Shown here: positions 1 to 8,110 of the stretch, one piece after another
How the letters are laid out: each line of letters begins with the position of its first letter
Numbering within the stretch: the first letter of the stretch is position 1
Assembly (NCBI GenBank): GCA_002070475.1
Contig: MWDI01000017.1
Coordinates: 124,001 to 188,000 of the forward strand
DNA length: 64,000 nt
Source of the DNA: Firmicutes bacterium ADurb.Bin146
GTDB lineage: Bacteria > Bacillota > Clostridia > DUPQ01
Direction of reading: 5' to 3'
Made by a program: the position numbers and the translations under genes
The notes under the pieces: generated by a model
What the model was told of the DNA's origin: nothing
Databases searched by the model: none
What the model saw: the letters and a program-made list of their open reading frames with translations, nothing else

Positions 1-750
1 GGATTGAATGATGAATCTTCAATCCAGGTTGCATTCGTGATAACAGGATTATGGTGGTTTCTTCTTACAATACCTTTATTTAAGAATGTACACCAGACAT
101 ATTATCTTGAAAATACGAAAGGAAAAGTTAAAGATGCATTCGTAAGAATTGGTCGAACATTTAAGAATATAAAAGCCAAGAAAGACATATTCTTATTTAT
201 TCTTGCTTATTTCTTCTACATTGATGGGGTATATACAATAATAACTATGGCGACAGTTTACGGTACAGAACTCGGACTGGATTCTGTATCCATGGTATTA
301 GCATTACTTCTTACCCAATTTATCGCATTCCCATGTGCAATTCTTGCAGGATATCTGGGAACAAAATACGGGACTTTAAAAATTATAAAAGTATTTATTG
401 GCATATATATGTTTGTAGCCATATTCGGATTCTTTTTACAGACTGAATGGCAATTCTGGGTTCTTGCTGTTATAGTCGGTATGGCTCAAGGAGGAATACA
501 GTCTCTATCAAGAGGATTCTTCGGTAGAATAATACCCAAAGAGGAATCTAATGAATATTTCGGATTCTTTGACATATTTGGAAAATTAGCAGATATTATG
601 GGACCGCTTCTAATGGGGTTATTTGCAATAATAACTGGACATTCCAGATATGGTATTTTGTCCCTTATTATTCTATTTCTCATAGGATTTATTCTGTTGT
701 CGAAACTTCCCAAAGGTTTTGGTGAAATAAAGCTAGATACAAAAGAATAG
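1..750 (+). CDS. MFS transporter, UMF1/Atg22-like (C-terminal part)
   Basis: This is the C-terminal half of a major facilitator superfamily permease in the cytoplasmic membrane. The reading frame is open at base 1, so the true start lies left of the window. About six hydrophobic segments are visible, with a charged loop after the second one rich in Lys and Arg (KGKVKDAFVRIGRTFKNIKAKKD). The glycine-rich stretch GMAQGGIQSLSRGFFGRIIPKEESNEYFGFFDIFGK is typical of the UMF1 branch of MFS proteins. The substrate cannot be told from sequence. The next gene follows within 3 bases, so the two are probably co-transcribed. Confidence 0.8.
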   Translation, partial: GLNDESSIQVAFVITGLWWFLLTIPLFKNVHQTYYLENTKGKVKDAFVRIGRTFKNIKAKKDIFLFILAYFFYIDGVYTIITMATVYGTELGLDSVSMVLALLLTQFIAFPCAILAGYLGTKYGTLKIIKVFIGIYMFVAIFGFFLQTEWQFWVLAVIVGMAQGGIQSLSRGFFGRIIPKEESNEYFGFFDIFGKLADIMGPLLMGLFAIITGHSRYGILSLIILFLIGFILLSKLPKGFGEIKLDTKE

Positions 751-752
751 GT

Positions 753-1682
753 ATGTATGGTAATAAAAGTATAAAAAACTATAAATGGCGGAATCAGTAT
801 ATTTATATAATTATACTGGTTCTGCTTGCTTTATCCATATTTCTAGTAAATAAACTGATAGAAAGTTTAAATATCTATAAATCTTCCAACGAGTTCATTC
901 AGGAAGATTCTATGCAGGTTCATTTTATTGATGTGGGACAAGGTGACTGCATTTTACTACAGGATAGTGAGCATAATATCTTAATAGATACGGGAAGCGT
1001 AAATATGTCAAAAAAAGTACTAAGATTCTTAAAGGACCATAATGTGGATACGATAGACATGGTCGTGCTCACTCATCCTCACGAAGATCATATAGGTTCT
1101 TTTAAAGATATTTCCGAGAAATATGATATTGATCTTGTCTTAAAAAGTCCAGTTATAAGAGATAACTATACTTACAAAAATACTGAAAAAGAGATACAAA
1201 CTAAGGGGATAACATCTTTAATACCTTTATATGGTGAAATATTCAGATATGGAGAAATGATATTCACCATTTTAACAGATGCAAATTTGAAGTATGAAGA
1301 AATTAATAATTACTCAATAGCGTTAAAATTAGACCATATGGGTAATACTTTTATATTTACAGGAGATTTGGAAAGTGAGGCAGAACATAATATTCTGGAT
1401 AATAGAATGGATATTGACTGTGATGTGCTAAAGATTGCGCATCATGGAGGAAGCTCCTCTACTACATCAGAGTTTTTGTATAAAACATCCCCGATATATG
1501 CGATAATACAACTTGGTACTGATAATGATTATGGATATCCGCACAAGACGATAATAAGCAGATTAAAAGTTCATAATATCAATACTTACAGAACTGATTT
1601 GTCAGGTGATATAACAGTGGTTTCAACAGAAGAAGGATTATCATTTAAATTCGAGAAAGAGGTGAATGATATTGCTGATTGA
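753..1682 (+). CDS. Membrane-anchored ComEC/Rec2-like metallo-beta-lactamase-fold hydrolase
   Basis: An N-terminal membrane segment at about residues 18-36 is followed by an exported metallo-beta-lactamase domain. The metal-binding motif HPHEDHIG sits near residue 108, FTGDLE near 204 and AHHGGSSS near 230. The order FIDVGQGDCILLQ ... TGS ... HxHxDH is that of the C-terminal ComEC/Rec2 domain found as a stand-alone protein, so hydrolysis of a phosphoester or nucleic acid outside the membrane is likely but unproven. The DNA-channel part of ComEC is missing. ATG at 753 gives the full membrane anchor. The 3' end overlaps the next gene by 17 nt. Confidence 0.8.
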   Translation: MYGNKSIKNYKWRNQYIYIIILVLLALSIFLVNKLIESLNIYKSSNEFIQEDSMQVHFIDVGQGDCILLQDSEHNILIDTGSVNMSKKVLRFLKDHNVDTIDMVVLTHPHEDHIGSFKDISEKYDIDLVLKSPVIRDNYTYKNTEKEIQTKGITSLIPLYGEIFRYGEMIFTILTDANLKYEEINNYSIALKLDHMGNTFIFTGDLESEAEHNILDNRMDIDCDVLKIAHHGGSSSTTSEFLYKTSPIYAIIQLGTDNDYGYPHKTIISRLKVHNINTYRTDLSGDITVVSTEEGLSFKFEKEVNDIAD

Positions 1683-2295
1683 TATTAGTCATAGGATATA
1701 TAATAATATGCCATCTTACCCGGAAGATTGTAAAACTATAATTAATTATACAAAGAGTATAGCATCTGACGGATATGTTTTAAGCGAATATCATACCTCG
1801 CTTCATACCGGTACGCATATAGATTTTTCTAAGCATCTTATCAATAGTGATACTACCGCTTCTGAATATCCTTTAACAAGATTCTGTTCAAAAGGATGGA
1901 TAATTGATGTAAGAGGAAGTATGAATATTGCTGTAACAGAAGAATTTAAGGTTATAGGAAAAAATGACATAGTTATTTTATATACAGGATTTGAAGATAA
2001 ATTCTATGAGGAATCATATTTTACAGAGCATCCTGTAATACATGTTAAGACAGCTGAGTATCTTGTACAAAAAGAAATATCTATTATAGGATTCGATATG
2101 CCTTCTTGCGATTATTTCCCTTTTGAAACGCATAAAACTTTTATGAGAGGTGATATTCTTATATTGGAAAACCTTACTAATTTAAAAATTTTGAATAAAT
2201 ATACTAAAAATAGCTATATTAATAGTATATATGCATTTCCATTGAATATAAGTGCAGAAGCGAGTCAGGTGAGGGTTATAGCTGATGTTATTTAA
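1666..2295 (+). CDS. Cyclase-family metal-dependent hydrolase (kynurenine-formamidase-like fold)
   Basis: The protein has 209 residues and begins MILLIDISHRIYNNMPSYPED, the usual opening of the cyclase family (PF04199). The metal-binding signature HTGTHIDFSKHL is present near residue 47, matching HxGTHxDxxxH. Family members hydrolyse formamides or related bonds; kynurenine formamidase is one case, but no tryptophan catabolism genes lie nearby, so the substrate is open. The gene starts inside the preceding MBL gene (17-nt overlap) with GAGAAAGAGG just upstream of ATG, which suggests translational coupling. Confidence 0.75.
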   Translation: MILLIDISHRIYNNMPSYPEDCKTIINYTKSIASDGYVLSEYHTSLHTGTHIDFSKHLINSDTTASEYPLTRFCSKGWIIDVRGSMNIAVTEEFKVIGKNDIVILYTGFEDKFYEESYFTEHPVIHVKTAEYLVQKEISIIGFDMPSCDYFPFETHKTFMRGDILILENLTNLKILNKYTKNSYINSIYAFPLNISAEASQVRVIADVI

Positions 2296-2398
2296 ATACA
2301 ACAAATATCACATTTTTCATATAGTATGAGATGCTTATAAATGATAAAATAAACAAAGAGGGATATTGAAAATATCGAATAATGAAAGGGGCGTATAG

Positions 2399-2812
2399 AT
2401 GAAGAGTTATAAAAGGATTATTTCCCTAATTATGGTGATTGTACTAGCAGCAGGGTTGTGTATTTCACTTGCCGGATGCGGAACGAAGGAGACAGCGACT
2501 TATTATATTACAAATACTACTCAGAACACTCTTACAGTAAAATGGATTAGAAATGTAAAGATCCTTCAACAGTGGAACGAATTTGAAGCAGGTGAAGTTC
2601 TTGAATTTAAAGTAGATATTGATAAAAAACACCCTAATGTATTCAGTATATTTTATGGTGGAACCAAAGTAGGAAGAGTTGAATTAACACCAGAAAACGG
2701 ATATGTCGATGGCGGAAAGTATTATGTAATAATATTCCGTACACCTAACTCATCTAAAGATGAATACAAGCTTGTCCCTGATGATGGGTCATATGTACCG
2801 CCAGTAGAATAG
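2399..2812 (+). CDS. Small lipoprotein of unknown function
   Basis: This 137-residue protein has a Sec signal peptide (positive MKSYKR, hydrophobic core) ending in a lipobox LAGC at about residues 24-27, so Cys27 should be lipidated and the protein anchored to the outer face of the membrane. The mature part is short and probably beta-rich (YYITNTTQNTLTVKW ... EFEAGEVLEFKVDI) and contains no motif I recognise. AAAGGGGCG precedes the ATG. A 100-nt gap without visible terminator separates it from the cyclase gene. Confidence 0.8.
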   Translation: MKSYKRIISLIMVIVLAAGLCISLAGCGTKETATYYITNTTQNTLTVKWIRNVKILQQWNEFEAGEVLEFKVDIDKKHPNVFSIFYGGTKVGRVELTPENGYVDGGKYYVIIFRTPNSSKDEYKLVPDDGSYVPPVE

Positions 2813-2829
2813 TAAGATGAGGTATTCAA

Positions 2830-3423
2830 TTGAATATACATACCGAAGTATTCGGAGTTGAGTTAACTTTCAAAACTTCAGAAAAATTGTTTTCATATAA
2901 GGGTGCCGACAAAGGCACTCTTTTTATGCTGAACAAATGTAATATAAATAAAGATGATATCATACTGGATTTAGGATGCGGTTATGGTCTTGTAGGTATC
3001 AGCTGCGCAAAGATAGCTAAAGAAGAGAATATCATAATGTGTGACAATGACCCTTTGGCTGTACAGTACGCAAAAATTAATTCCCAATTAAATAATGTCA
3101 GTAATGTCACAGTAATCCAAAGCGATGCTTATGAAAGTATTGATAGAGATGATTTCACCTTAATCTTAAGCAATCCGCCATATCATGCGGATTTTTCCGT
3201 TCCAAAAAGATTTATAGAGCAAGGTTATAAAAAACTTATTCCTGAAGGCAGGATGCTTATGGTTACAAAAAGATTGGAATGGTACAAAAAAAAGTTTATT
3301 TCAGTTTTCGGAGGAGTTAAAATTTTTCGCATGGATGATTATTTTGTTTTTTTAGGTATTAAGTCCAGCGATTTGAAAATAAAGAAAAACAAAAATATCA
3401 ATATTCAGCAAGAAATTTCTTAA
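2830..3423 (+). CDS. Class I SAM methyltransferase, RsmC/MTS type
   Basis: The SAM-binding motif I is DLGCGYGLVGISCAK (about residue 47). The catalytic SNPPYH motif near residue 116 is characteristic of N6-adenine and N2-guanine methyltransferases, and the overall pattern is that of the MTS domain seen in RsmC (16S rRNA guanine-N2 methyltransferase). At 197 residues it is the single-domain form. Translation starts at TTG 2830 behind GATGAGGT, only 17 nt after the lipoprotein stop. An rRNA or tRNA substrate is inferred from the family only. Confidence 0.75.
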   Translation: MNIHTEVFGVELTFKTSEKLFSYKGADKGTLFMLNKCNINKDDIILDLGCGYGLVGISCAKIAKEENIIMCDNDPLAVQYAKINSQLNNVSNVTVIQSDAYESIDRDDFTLILSNPPYHADFSVPKRFIEQGYKKLIPEGRMLMVTKRLEWYKKKFISVFGGVKIFRMDDYFVFLGIKSSDLKIKKNKNINIQQEIS

Positions 3424-3493
3424 AATATATTAAAGATTTTGATGTTGACATAAACAGATAATAGTAATAATATGAAGCAGATGGAGGTTTTAT

Positions 3494-4543
3494 ATGGAAT
3501 ACAAGTTGGGCATAATAGGATATGGGGGAATGGGTTCATGGCACCATAAAAATTCAGTTAAAGTACCTGGATTAGTGGTAACAAGCGCTTTTGATATTGA
3601 TCAGCAGAGACTTAAAGTAGCAGCTGAAAATGGTTTGAAGACATATGATAATGTAGAGGATTTCTTGAAAAATGGTGATTTTTCCCTTGTGCTTGTAGCA
3701 ACTCCGAATAATTTCCACAAGTACTATTCCGTTATGGCTATGAATGCTAAAAAGCATGTTGTATGCGAAAAGCCAGTAGCAATGAATCTTGCTGAACTAG
3801 ATGAAATGATAGCGGCATCAAAAGAAAACAATGTATTGTTTACAGTACATCAGAATAGAAGATGGGATAAGGACTACAAGACCGTAAAAAAGGTTCTATC
3901 AGAAAATCTCATCGGCAAACCTTATACTATCGAATCAAGAGTGCATGGACAAAATGGCGTTATGCACGGATGGAGAGCACATCAGGTTGCAGGAGGAGGG
4001 ATGCTTTTTGACTGGGGAGTTCACCTTATAGATCAGATGCTGTATATGTTAAATGAAAAGGTAACTGAAGTATACTGTCAGTTATTCAGCATAAAGACAC
4101 CGGAGGTAGATGATTATTTCAAGCTTATTCTCAGATTTGAATCAGGTTTATCCGCACAAATTGAAGTTGGTACATACTGTTTGGAAAAAATGCCGAGATG
4201 GTATGTTAATGCAGATCAGGGTTCTGTTATAGTAAAGAACTGGGAATGTAATGGAAAGATAACAAGAGCAAGTCAGATTGTTATGGAATGGGAACCGGAA
4301 ATTGTACAGACTGTGGGAGGTCCTACTCGTACAATGGCTCCAAGGCCTAAAGAAACACTTGAAGAGCTTGAACTTCCAAAAATTCAGAGCGAATGGGCAG
4401 AGTATTATATGAATATAATCGCTTATCTGAACGGTAAAGAGGATATAATAGTAAAGCAAGATGAGTTAAGAAGAGTAATGCAGGTAATAGAAGCTGCATT
4501 TGAATCAGATAAATTGCATCAAAGCATAAAATGCTTGATATAA
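3494..4543 (+). CDS. Gfo/Idh/MocA family oxidoreductase
   Basis: The N-terminal Rossmann motif is GIIGYGGMGSWH (residues 6-17), and the conserved EKPVAMN near residue 93 carries the catalytic-site Lys. The C-terminal alpha/beta domain has DWGVHLIDQMLYM. Length (349) is normal. Such enzymes oxidise or reduce sugars, inositols or their derivatives with NAD(P). GGAGGT precedes the ATG. A second ribosome site and ATG follow directly after its stop, which suggests an operon that is now cut by the IS110 element. Confidence 0.85.
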   Translation: MEYKLGIIGYGGMGSWHHKNSVKVPGLVVTSAFDIDQQRLKVAAENGLKTYDNVEDFLKNGDFSLVLVATPNNFHKYYSVMAMNAKKHVVCEKPVAMNLAELDEMIAASKENNVLFTVHQNRRWDKDYKTVKKVLSENLIGKPYTIESRVHGQNGVMHGWRAHQVAGGGMLFDWGVHLIDQMLYMLNEKVTEVYCQLFSIKTPEVDDYFKLILRFESGLSAQIEVGTYCLEKMPRWYVNADQGSVIVKNWECNGKITRASQIVMEWEPEIVQTVGGPTRTMAPRPKETLEELELPKIQSEWAEYYMNIIAYLNGKEDIIVKQDELRRVMQVIEAAFESDKLHQSIKCLI

Positions 4544-4556
4544 AGGAGTCCAACTA

Positions 4557-4605
4557 TGAAAAGTCAACAGAAAAATAACAGATGTTGATGATTCATATAA
4601 AACAT
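4557..4605 (+). pseudogene. 5' remnant of a gene next to the IS110 insertion
   Basis: After the oxidoreductase stop comes AAAGGAG, a 7-base spacer and an ATG at 4557. The frame reads MKSQQKNNRC and then stops; dropping one A from the A5 run at 4572-4576 would continue it as KITDVDDSYK up to the element. This looks like the start of a downstream operon gene broken by the insertion and perhaps a frameshift. The remainder is not found on the far side of the element. It is short, so the reading is tentative. Confidence 0.3.
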
Positions 4606-4669
4606 AGGAGTAAGAACAAAAAAGGGCACGAGGAAGAAAGCCCGATGTACCTTGAAATGAGAATAGTGT

Positions 4670-5833
4670 TTAGTCTAAGCTAAAAGCAACATTGTCTTTC
4701 AGCATCTTGAAAATCACTCTTACCAGCTTATGAGCCACATGTCCTAATGCCGAGTAATGGCTATGGCCTTGGGATCTCTTAAGCTCATAGTATGTATTGA
4801 ACGTGTTGTTGTTCCGGCATACGTTCCATGCAGCGAATACCAATGCGTAGCGTAAGAGGTAAGACCCTCGTTTGGACATCCTTGTGCTTTTGGCTTTGAA
4901 CTTTCCTGACTGGTTTACGGAAGGGTCCAGTCCGGCAAAGGCAAGAAGCTTGCTGGGTTCAGAGAATCTCTTGATATCACCTATCTCACCCAGTATCATG
5001 GCGCATATGATATGGCTCATGCCCGGTACGGATAACAGGACGGAATCCAAATCCGATACTTGTGATATAATTAGGCTATCTAGCGAAGCGGTCTGCTTTT
5101 CCAGCAATTCTATCTGCTCTATAGTCGAAACTATTTGGTGAGAGATGGAAGTGTCGCTAGTGCCGACAGATGATTTAGCAAGACTTTTCAAAGCTATAGC
5201 TTCTTCTTTCCCGAAGCGCCCATGAGAGCTTTTTGAGAGAAGGTTACCTAGACGGGTAAGGTGTAAGGCAGCTATATCATCTTTGGCTGGGCAACTCTTA
5301 AGCAGCTCATAACAGGCTTTACCGTGGATGCCTGACTTGAAGAATGTCTGCAGCTCGGGAAATGCAATATCCACGAAGGTTACCAGCTGGATCTTCAGCC
5401 TAGTGGTTGACTTTTTCTGCTTGCTTCTGAATCTGCACAGGTTCTTCAGCCTCAGATAAGCGATATCCTGCTTATCAAATACCCTGTTTTTGTTTAGGAT
5501 TAGGGACTTGATGATGAGCAGGGAATCAGCCGCGTCTGTCTTGGTCTTCCTGATGCCGGCTTTTCGCAGAGTAGCAGTCTGTATCGGGTTGATGACTGAT
5601 ATGCTGTAACCGTTGTCATGAAGAAAGAACAAGAGGTTTTCGCCATAGTGCGCGGTCGACTCCATGCCGATAAGGACAGATTCCCTGCTGAATGGTTTCA
5701 GCTTGGATAAAAGCAAGGAATAGCCTGTGCGGTTGTTATCCAACCCGAATGGCTGTTCCAGTATTTCACCATCAGAATCAGCGATGGCGCAAAAATGTTT
5801 GTCTTTGGCGATATCAATGCCGACATAAATCAT
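4670..5833 (-). CDS. IS110-family DEDD recombinase/transposase
   Basis: The N-terminal RuvC-like DEDD domain begins MIYVGIDIAKDKHF, with Asp7 as the first acidic residue; GMESTAHYGENL and KTKTDAADS carry further acidic residues. The C-terminal Transposase_20 domain shows VPGMSHIICAMILGEIGDI, then AGLDPSVNQSGKF with the conserved nucleophile Ser, and KRGSYLLRYAL. The start at 5833 is chosen because AAAGGATG lies 7 nt upstream and because it begins exactly at the family N-terminus; the frame is open further upstream but without a ribosome site. At 387 residues it appears intact. Known IS110 enzymes use a bridge RNA encoded in the element end. Confidence 0.9.
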   Translation of the reverse strand: MIYVGIDIAKDKHFCAIADSDGEILEQPFGLDNNRTGYSLLLSKLKPFSRESVLIGMESTAHYGENLLFFLHDNGYSISVINPIQTATLRKAGIRKTKTDAADSLLIIKSLILNKNRVFDKQDIAYLRLKNLCRFRSKQKKSTTRLKIQLVTFVDIAFPELQTFFKSGIHGKACYELLKSCPAKDDIAALHLTRLGNLLSKSSHGRFGKEEAIALKSLAKSSVGTSDTSISHQIVSTIEQIELLEKQTASLDSLIISQVSDLDSVLLSVPGMSHIICAMILGEIGDIKRFSEPSKLLAFAGLDPSVNQSGKFKAKSTRMSKRGSYLLRYALVFAAWNVCRNNNTFNTYYELKRSQGHSHYSALGHVAHKLVRVIFKMLKDNVAFSLD

Positions 5834-6060
5834 AAGATCACATCCTTTCGATTGAAATTTGACAACTGTTTTGACCCACATGGTCTTATCCTCGTAACCT
5901 TGCTTGATATGAAAGTTCAGAGACTTATCCAACTATTAACATTCCAGATAAGACTGTGGCAATACACTCCAAAAAATAGTCAGAGCTATAGGGATCATCA
6001 AAAGTCCACAGTGTCAAAACAATTATACCGTCTGAATCTCAAATGAGGTAAAGACATTAG
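5834..6060 (-). ncRNA. Putative IS110 bridge (seek) RNA region
   Basis: The noncoding 5' end of the element is about 225 nt. It contains a strong inverted repeat: CCACATGGTCTTATC at 5876-5890 pairs with GATAAGACTGTGG at 5947-5959, giving 13 base pairs with a 2-nt bulge around a 56-nt loop. IS110-group elements are known to transcribe a bridge RNA with target-binding and donor-binding loops from this location. Assignment rests on position and structure; the loop guides were not matched to flanking DNA. Confidence 0.45.
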
Positions 6061-6098
6061 GATTCAAGGTTCAACCGATACGCTCCTTTCCTTGAATC
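6061..6098. repeat. 9-bp inverted repeat at the edge of the IS110 element
   Basis: GATTCAAGG at 6061-6069 and CCTTGAATC at 6090-6098 are perfect complements with a 20-nt spacer. The hairpin sits between the IS noncoding end and the HigA-like gene. It has no T-tract, so a terminator is unlikely; it could mark the insertion site or be an operator. Confidence 0.4.
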
Positions 6099-6112
6099 AG
6101 AATAAACAATAA

Positions 6113-6433
6113 GTGAGCGTAATATACAAGAAGGAGGAGTATGAACAGTCTCTGACTGTATCATACAAGGGACTCATGAAGAGTAATCACGATATATCTG
6201 GCATTTTACCAGGAGCTGTAATCTTAGAGCATATTAAGAAAAGTGAAATGAAAAAAGAAGAGTTTTATGAAAGAATGTTTCTAAGCAGCGAATTTGCAGA
6301 TAAACTGCTTGATGGAAAAATGAGACTTACATATGATATTGCTCTTCGGCTTAAGCATGTTTTCGGAATGCCTACAGATTACTGGTTGAAATTGGAAGCT
6401 GCATATCGTATGAAATCAAATAAGTCTCAGTAA
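6113..6433 (+). CDS. HigA-like XRE antitoxin, orphan
   Basis: Residues from about 28 on (LPGAVILEHIKKSEMKKEEFYERMFLSSEFADKLLDG) form the helix-turn-helix of the HigA addiction-module family, ending with the typical FGMPTDYWLKLEAAY. The start is uncertain: GTG 6113 has no ribosome site, a good AAGGAGGAG at 6131-6139 leads to an out-of-frame ATG (6141), and the in-frame ATG at 6176 has AAGGGA only 3 nt away. No HigB toxin lies on either side; the IS110 element occupies the position where it would be expected. It may be a remnant or a solo regulator. Confidence 0.55.
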   Translation: MSVIYKKEEYEQSLTVSYKGLMKSNHDISGILPGAVILEHIKKSEMKKEEFYERMFLSSEFADKLLDGKMRLTYDIALRLKHVFGMPTDYWLKLEAAYRMKSNKSQ

Positions 6434-6571
6434 TCACATAGGTAATTAGAAGTATGCAAAGTAGCTTTTAACTTTTTTGATGAGATAAAAGAAAAATATG
6501 CGATTACTGATTAGCAAGATGTGCTCATATAGAAAAGAATTTTCTTTTACAGGTGTTATAAGAACAAAATG

Positions 6572-8110
6572 TTACCTGTAAAATCCGAAAAGCTTTAAAA
6601 CCTTTTGCCAAAATGTTAATTTCGGCTGTTCTGTTATAGGTGCGGTCGATTCTTTTTCCGCTTTAACAGCTTCGGACTTTATGACGAACTGAACAGATTC
6701 AACGGATGTGTTCTTTTCTGAAACGAACGATTTTACTATATCGGTATTACCGAATATATCTTTTATCATGTTATCTATTTCTTTACTGATTGACTTATCT
6801 AACTCCCTGGTCTCATTATTCAAAGTACTGATTCCGTCTTTGTAAGATATAAGGCCTTGTTTTAACCCCATCGCAGAATCCTGTATGGTTTGAATGGAAG
6901 AGGAAAGAGTATCGCTGTACTGTTTTATTTCCTCTGCAGACATGTTAAGCTGCTGTATCCCTCCATCAAGTTTATCAGCTGCCTGGCTTAATTGAGATAT
7001 CGAGCCAGTATACATACAAAAACCTGTTTTTAGTTGGATAACATGGTCGAGCTCTGCTTTTAAGGCGCTTAACTGCGGTATGTTATCAAGAATCGCTGTA
7101 TAGTTTTGTTCGGTAAGTACCGGTAATCCTAAACTTAACTGCTCTATCTGGGTATTGGCATTCAAAAAGGCTTTTTGTACTATACTGTCTATAGCTTGTT
7201 TTAAGGTATCACCTTGCTGGTTTGCTATTTCCAGTCCGTAGCTAAGCTGTGATGAGCCTTTTGCAATATTTGTAATGTTTTGAGCTATTTGTTTTGTGCC
7301 ATTATTAAAGCTTTTTTGTGCATCTGCATACTGCGTTAATCCGGATACATATTTATCGAATGCTTCTGTAAGCTCATAAGCTCCATTATCAAGTTTAGTA
7401 ATGGCATCGGATAATTCTCTAAATCTTGCGGTTAAAGAGACGGTATCAATAGGCATATCCATAATCATCCTGACTCCGCTAAAGATTATTGATTCCATTT
7501 CAAAGTTTTGTGTGTAAGCTTTAATAGATATATCCATCTGTTTATTAGGAAGTAGAGTATAACTTAACTGCTTATATGTGCCTGCATTGGCTATAACCGC
7601 ATTCTGTGTCTGGATATCCGTAAAGTTTTTTTCATTCAATTTGACGTTTATAGATAAAGTATAGTTAGCATAGAAAAAAGGGTCGGAGTCGGGATCAGGC
7701 TTTACTGATATATGTATTTCAGCTTCTCCGCTTTTACCTGCAATATCTTCTGCTTTGAGTATTTCACCATTAAGAAGATATTGTATCTGTATAGTCCATG
7801 GAAGCGTAATCGTTTCCAAGGTGCCTTGGTAATATATCTTGTCTTGATTAGATCTAATTGTTATAGTGTCATTTTGAACATTAATCTTGTCATCAGAAGA
7901 CAGATTTTTCAATTCTATATAAGTACCATAATCCGATATATCGCCTTGATTGAAAGAATTTACTACATGGATTTTTTTAACCTGGCCATATTCATCAAGA
8001 ATTCCATATATTACTTCTTCTTTTGATGTTGTTAACTGTGTTGCAGAAACAGGATATATCAGTATGGTCAGAAGGGAAATTGCTAGTAAATAGCATAGTG
8101 TTTTTTTCAT
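6572..8110 (-). CDS. Exported coiled-coil partner of the MMPL transporter (YhgE/Pip-like)
   Basis: The 512-residue protein starts with a signal peptide (MKKTLCYLLAISLLTILIYPVSA). The middle (about 220-450) is rich in the heptad-like repeats KLDNGAYELTEAF, KGSSQLSYGLEIA, KLDGGIQQL and GLKQGLISYKDGISTL seen in YhgE/Pip-type proteins that accompany RND exporters. The C-terminus is a short amphipathic FWQKVLKLFGFYR. Its ATG overlaps the stop of the transporter gene (TAATG), so the pair is translationally coupled and likely forms an export complex. The exported substrate is unknown. Confidence 0.75.
   Translation of the reverse strand: MKKTLCYLLAISLLTILIYPVSATQLTTSKEEVIYGILDEYGQVKKIHVVNSFNQGDISDYGTYIELKNLSSDDKINVQNDTITIRSNQDKIYYQGTLETITLPWTIQIQYLLNGEILKAEDIAGKSGEAEIHISVKPDPDSDPFFYANYTLSINVKLNEKNFTDIQTQNAVIANAGTYKQLSYTLLPNKQMDISIKAYTQNFEMESIIFSGVRMIMDMPIDTVSLTARFRELSDAITKLDNGAYELTEAFDKYVSGLTQYADAQKSFNNGTKQIAQNITNIAKGSSQLSYGLEIANQQGDTLKQAIDSIVQKAFLNANTQIEQLSLGLPVLTEQNYTAILDNIPQLSALKAELDHVIQLKTGFCMYTGSISQLSQAADKLDGGIQQLNMSAEEIKQYSDTLSSSIQTIQDSAMGLKQGLISYKDGISTLNNETRELDKSISKEIDNMIKDIFGNTDIVKSFVSEKNTSVESVQFVIKSEAVKAEKESTAPITEQPKLTFWQKVLKLFGFYR

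Larger units (their letters stand above)
4605..6060 (-). mobile_element. IS110-family insertion sequence (approximate limits)
   Basis: The element consists of the transposase gene, a short 3' noncoding end (about 4605-4669) and a long 5' noncoding end (about 5834-6060). No terminal inverted repeats or target duplication are visible, which is normal for IS110. A long noncoding stretch before rather than after the gene fits the IS110 group as opposed to IS1111. The exact ends cannot be fixed without an empty site or a second copy. Confidence 0.6.

Noticed and set aside
4872..5141. Open frames on the plus strand within the transposase gene
   Set aside because: They are antisense to a clear IS110 recombinase, have no ribosome site and no recognisable domain.
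5795..6046. Plus-strand frame over the IS110 noncoding end
   Set aside because: Low-complexity, no ribosome site, and it overlaps the structured region better explained as bridge RNA.
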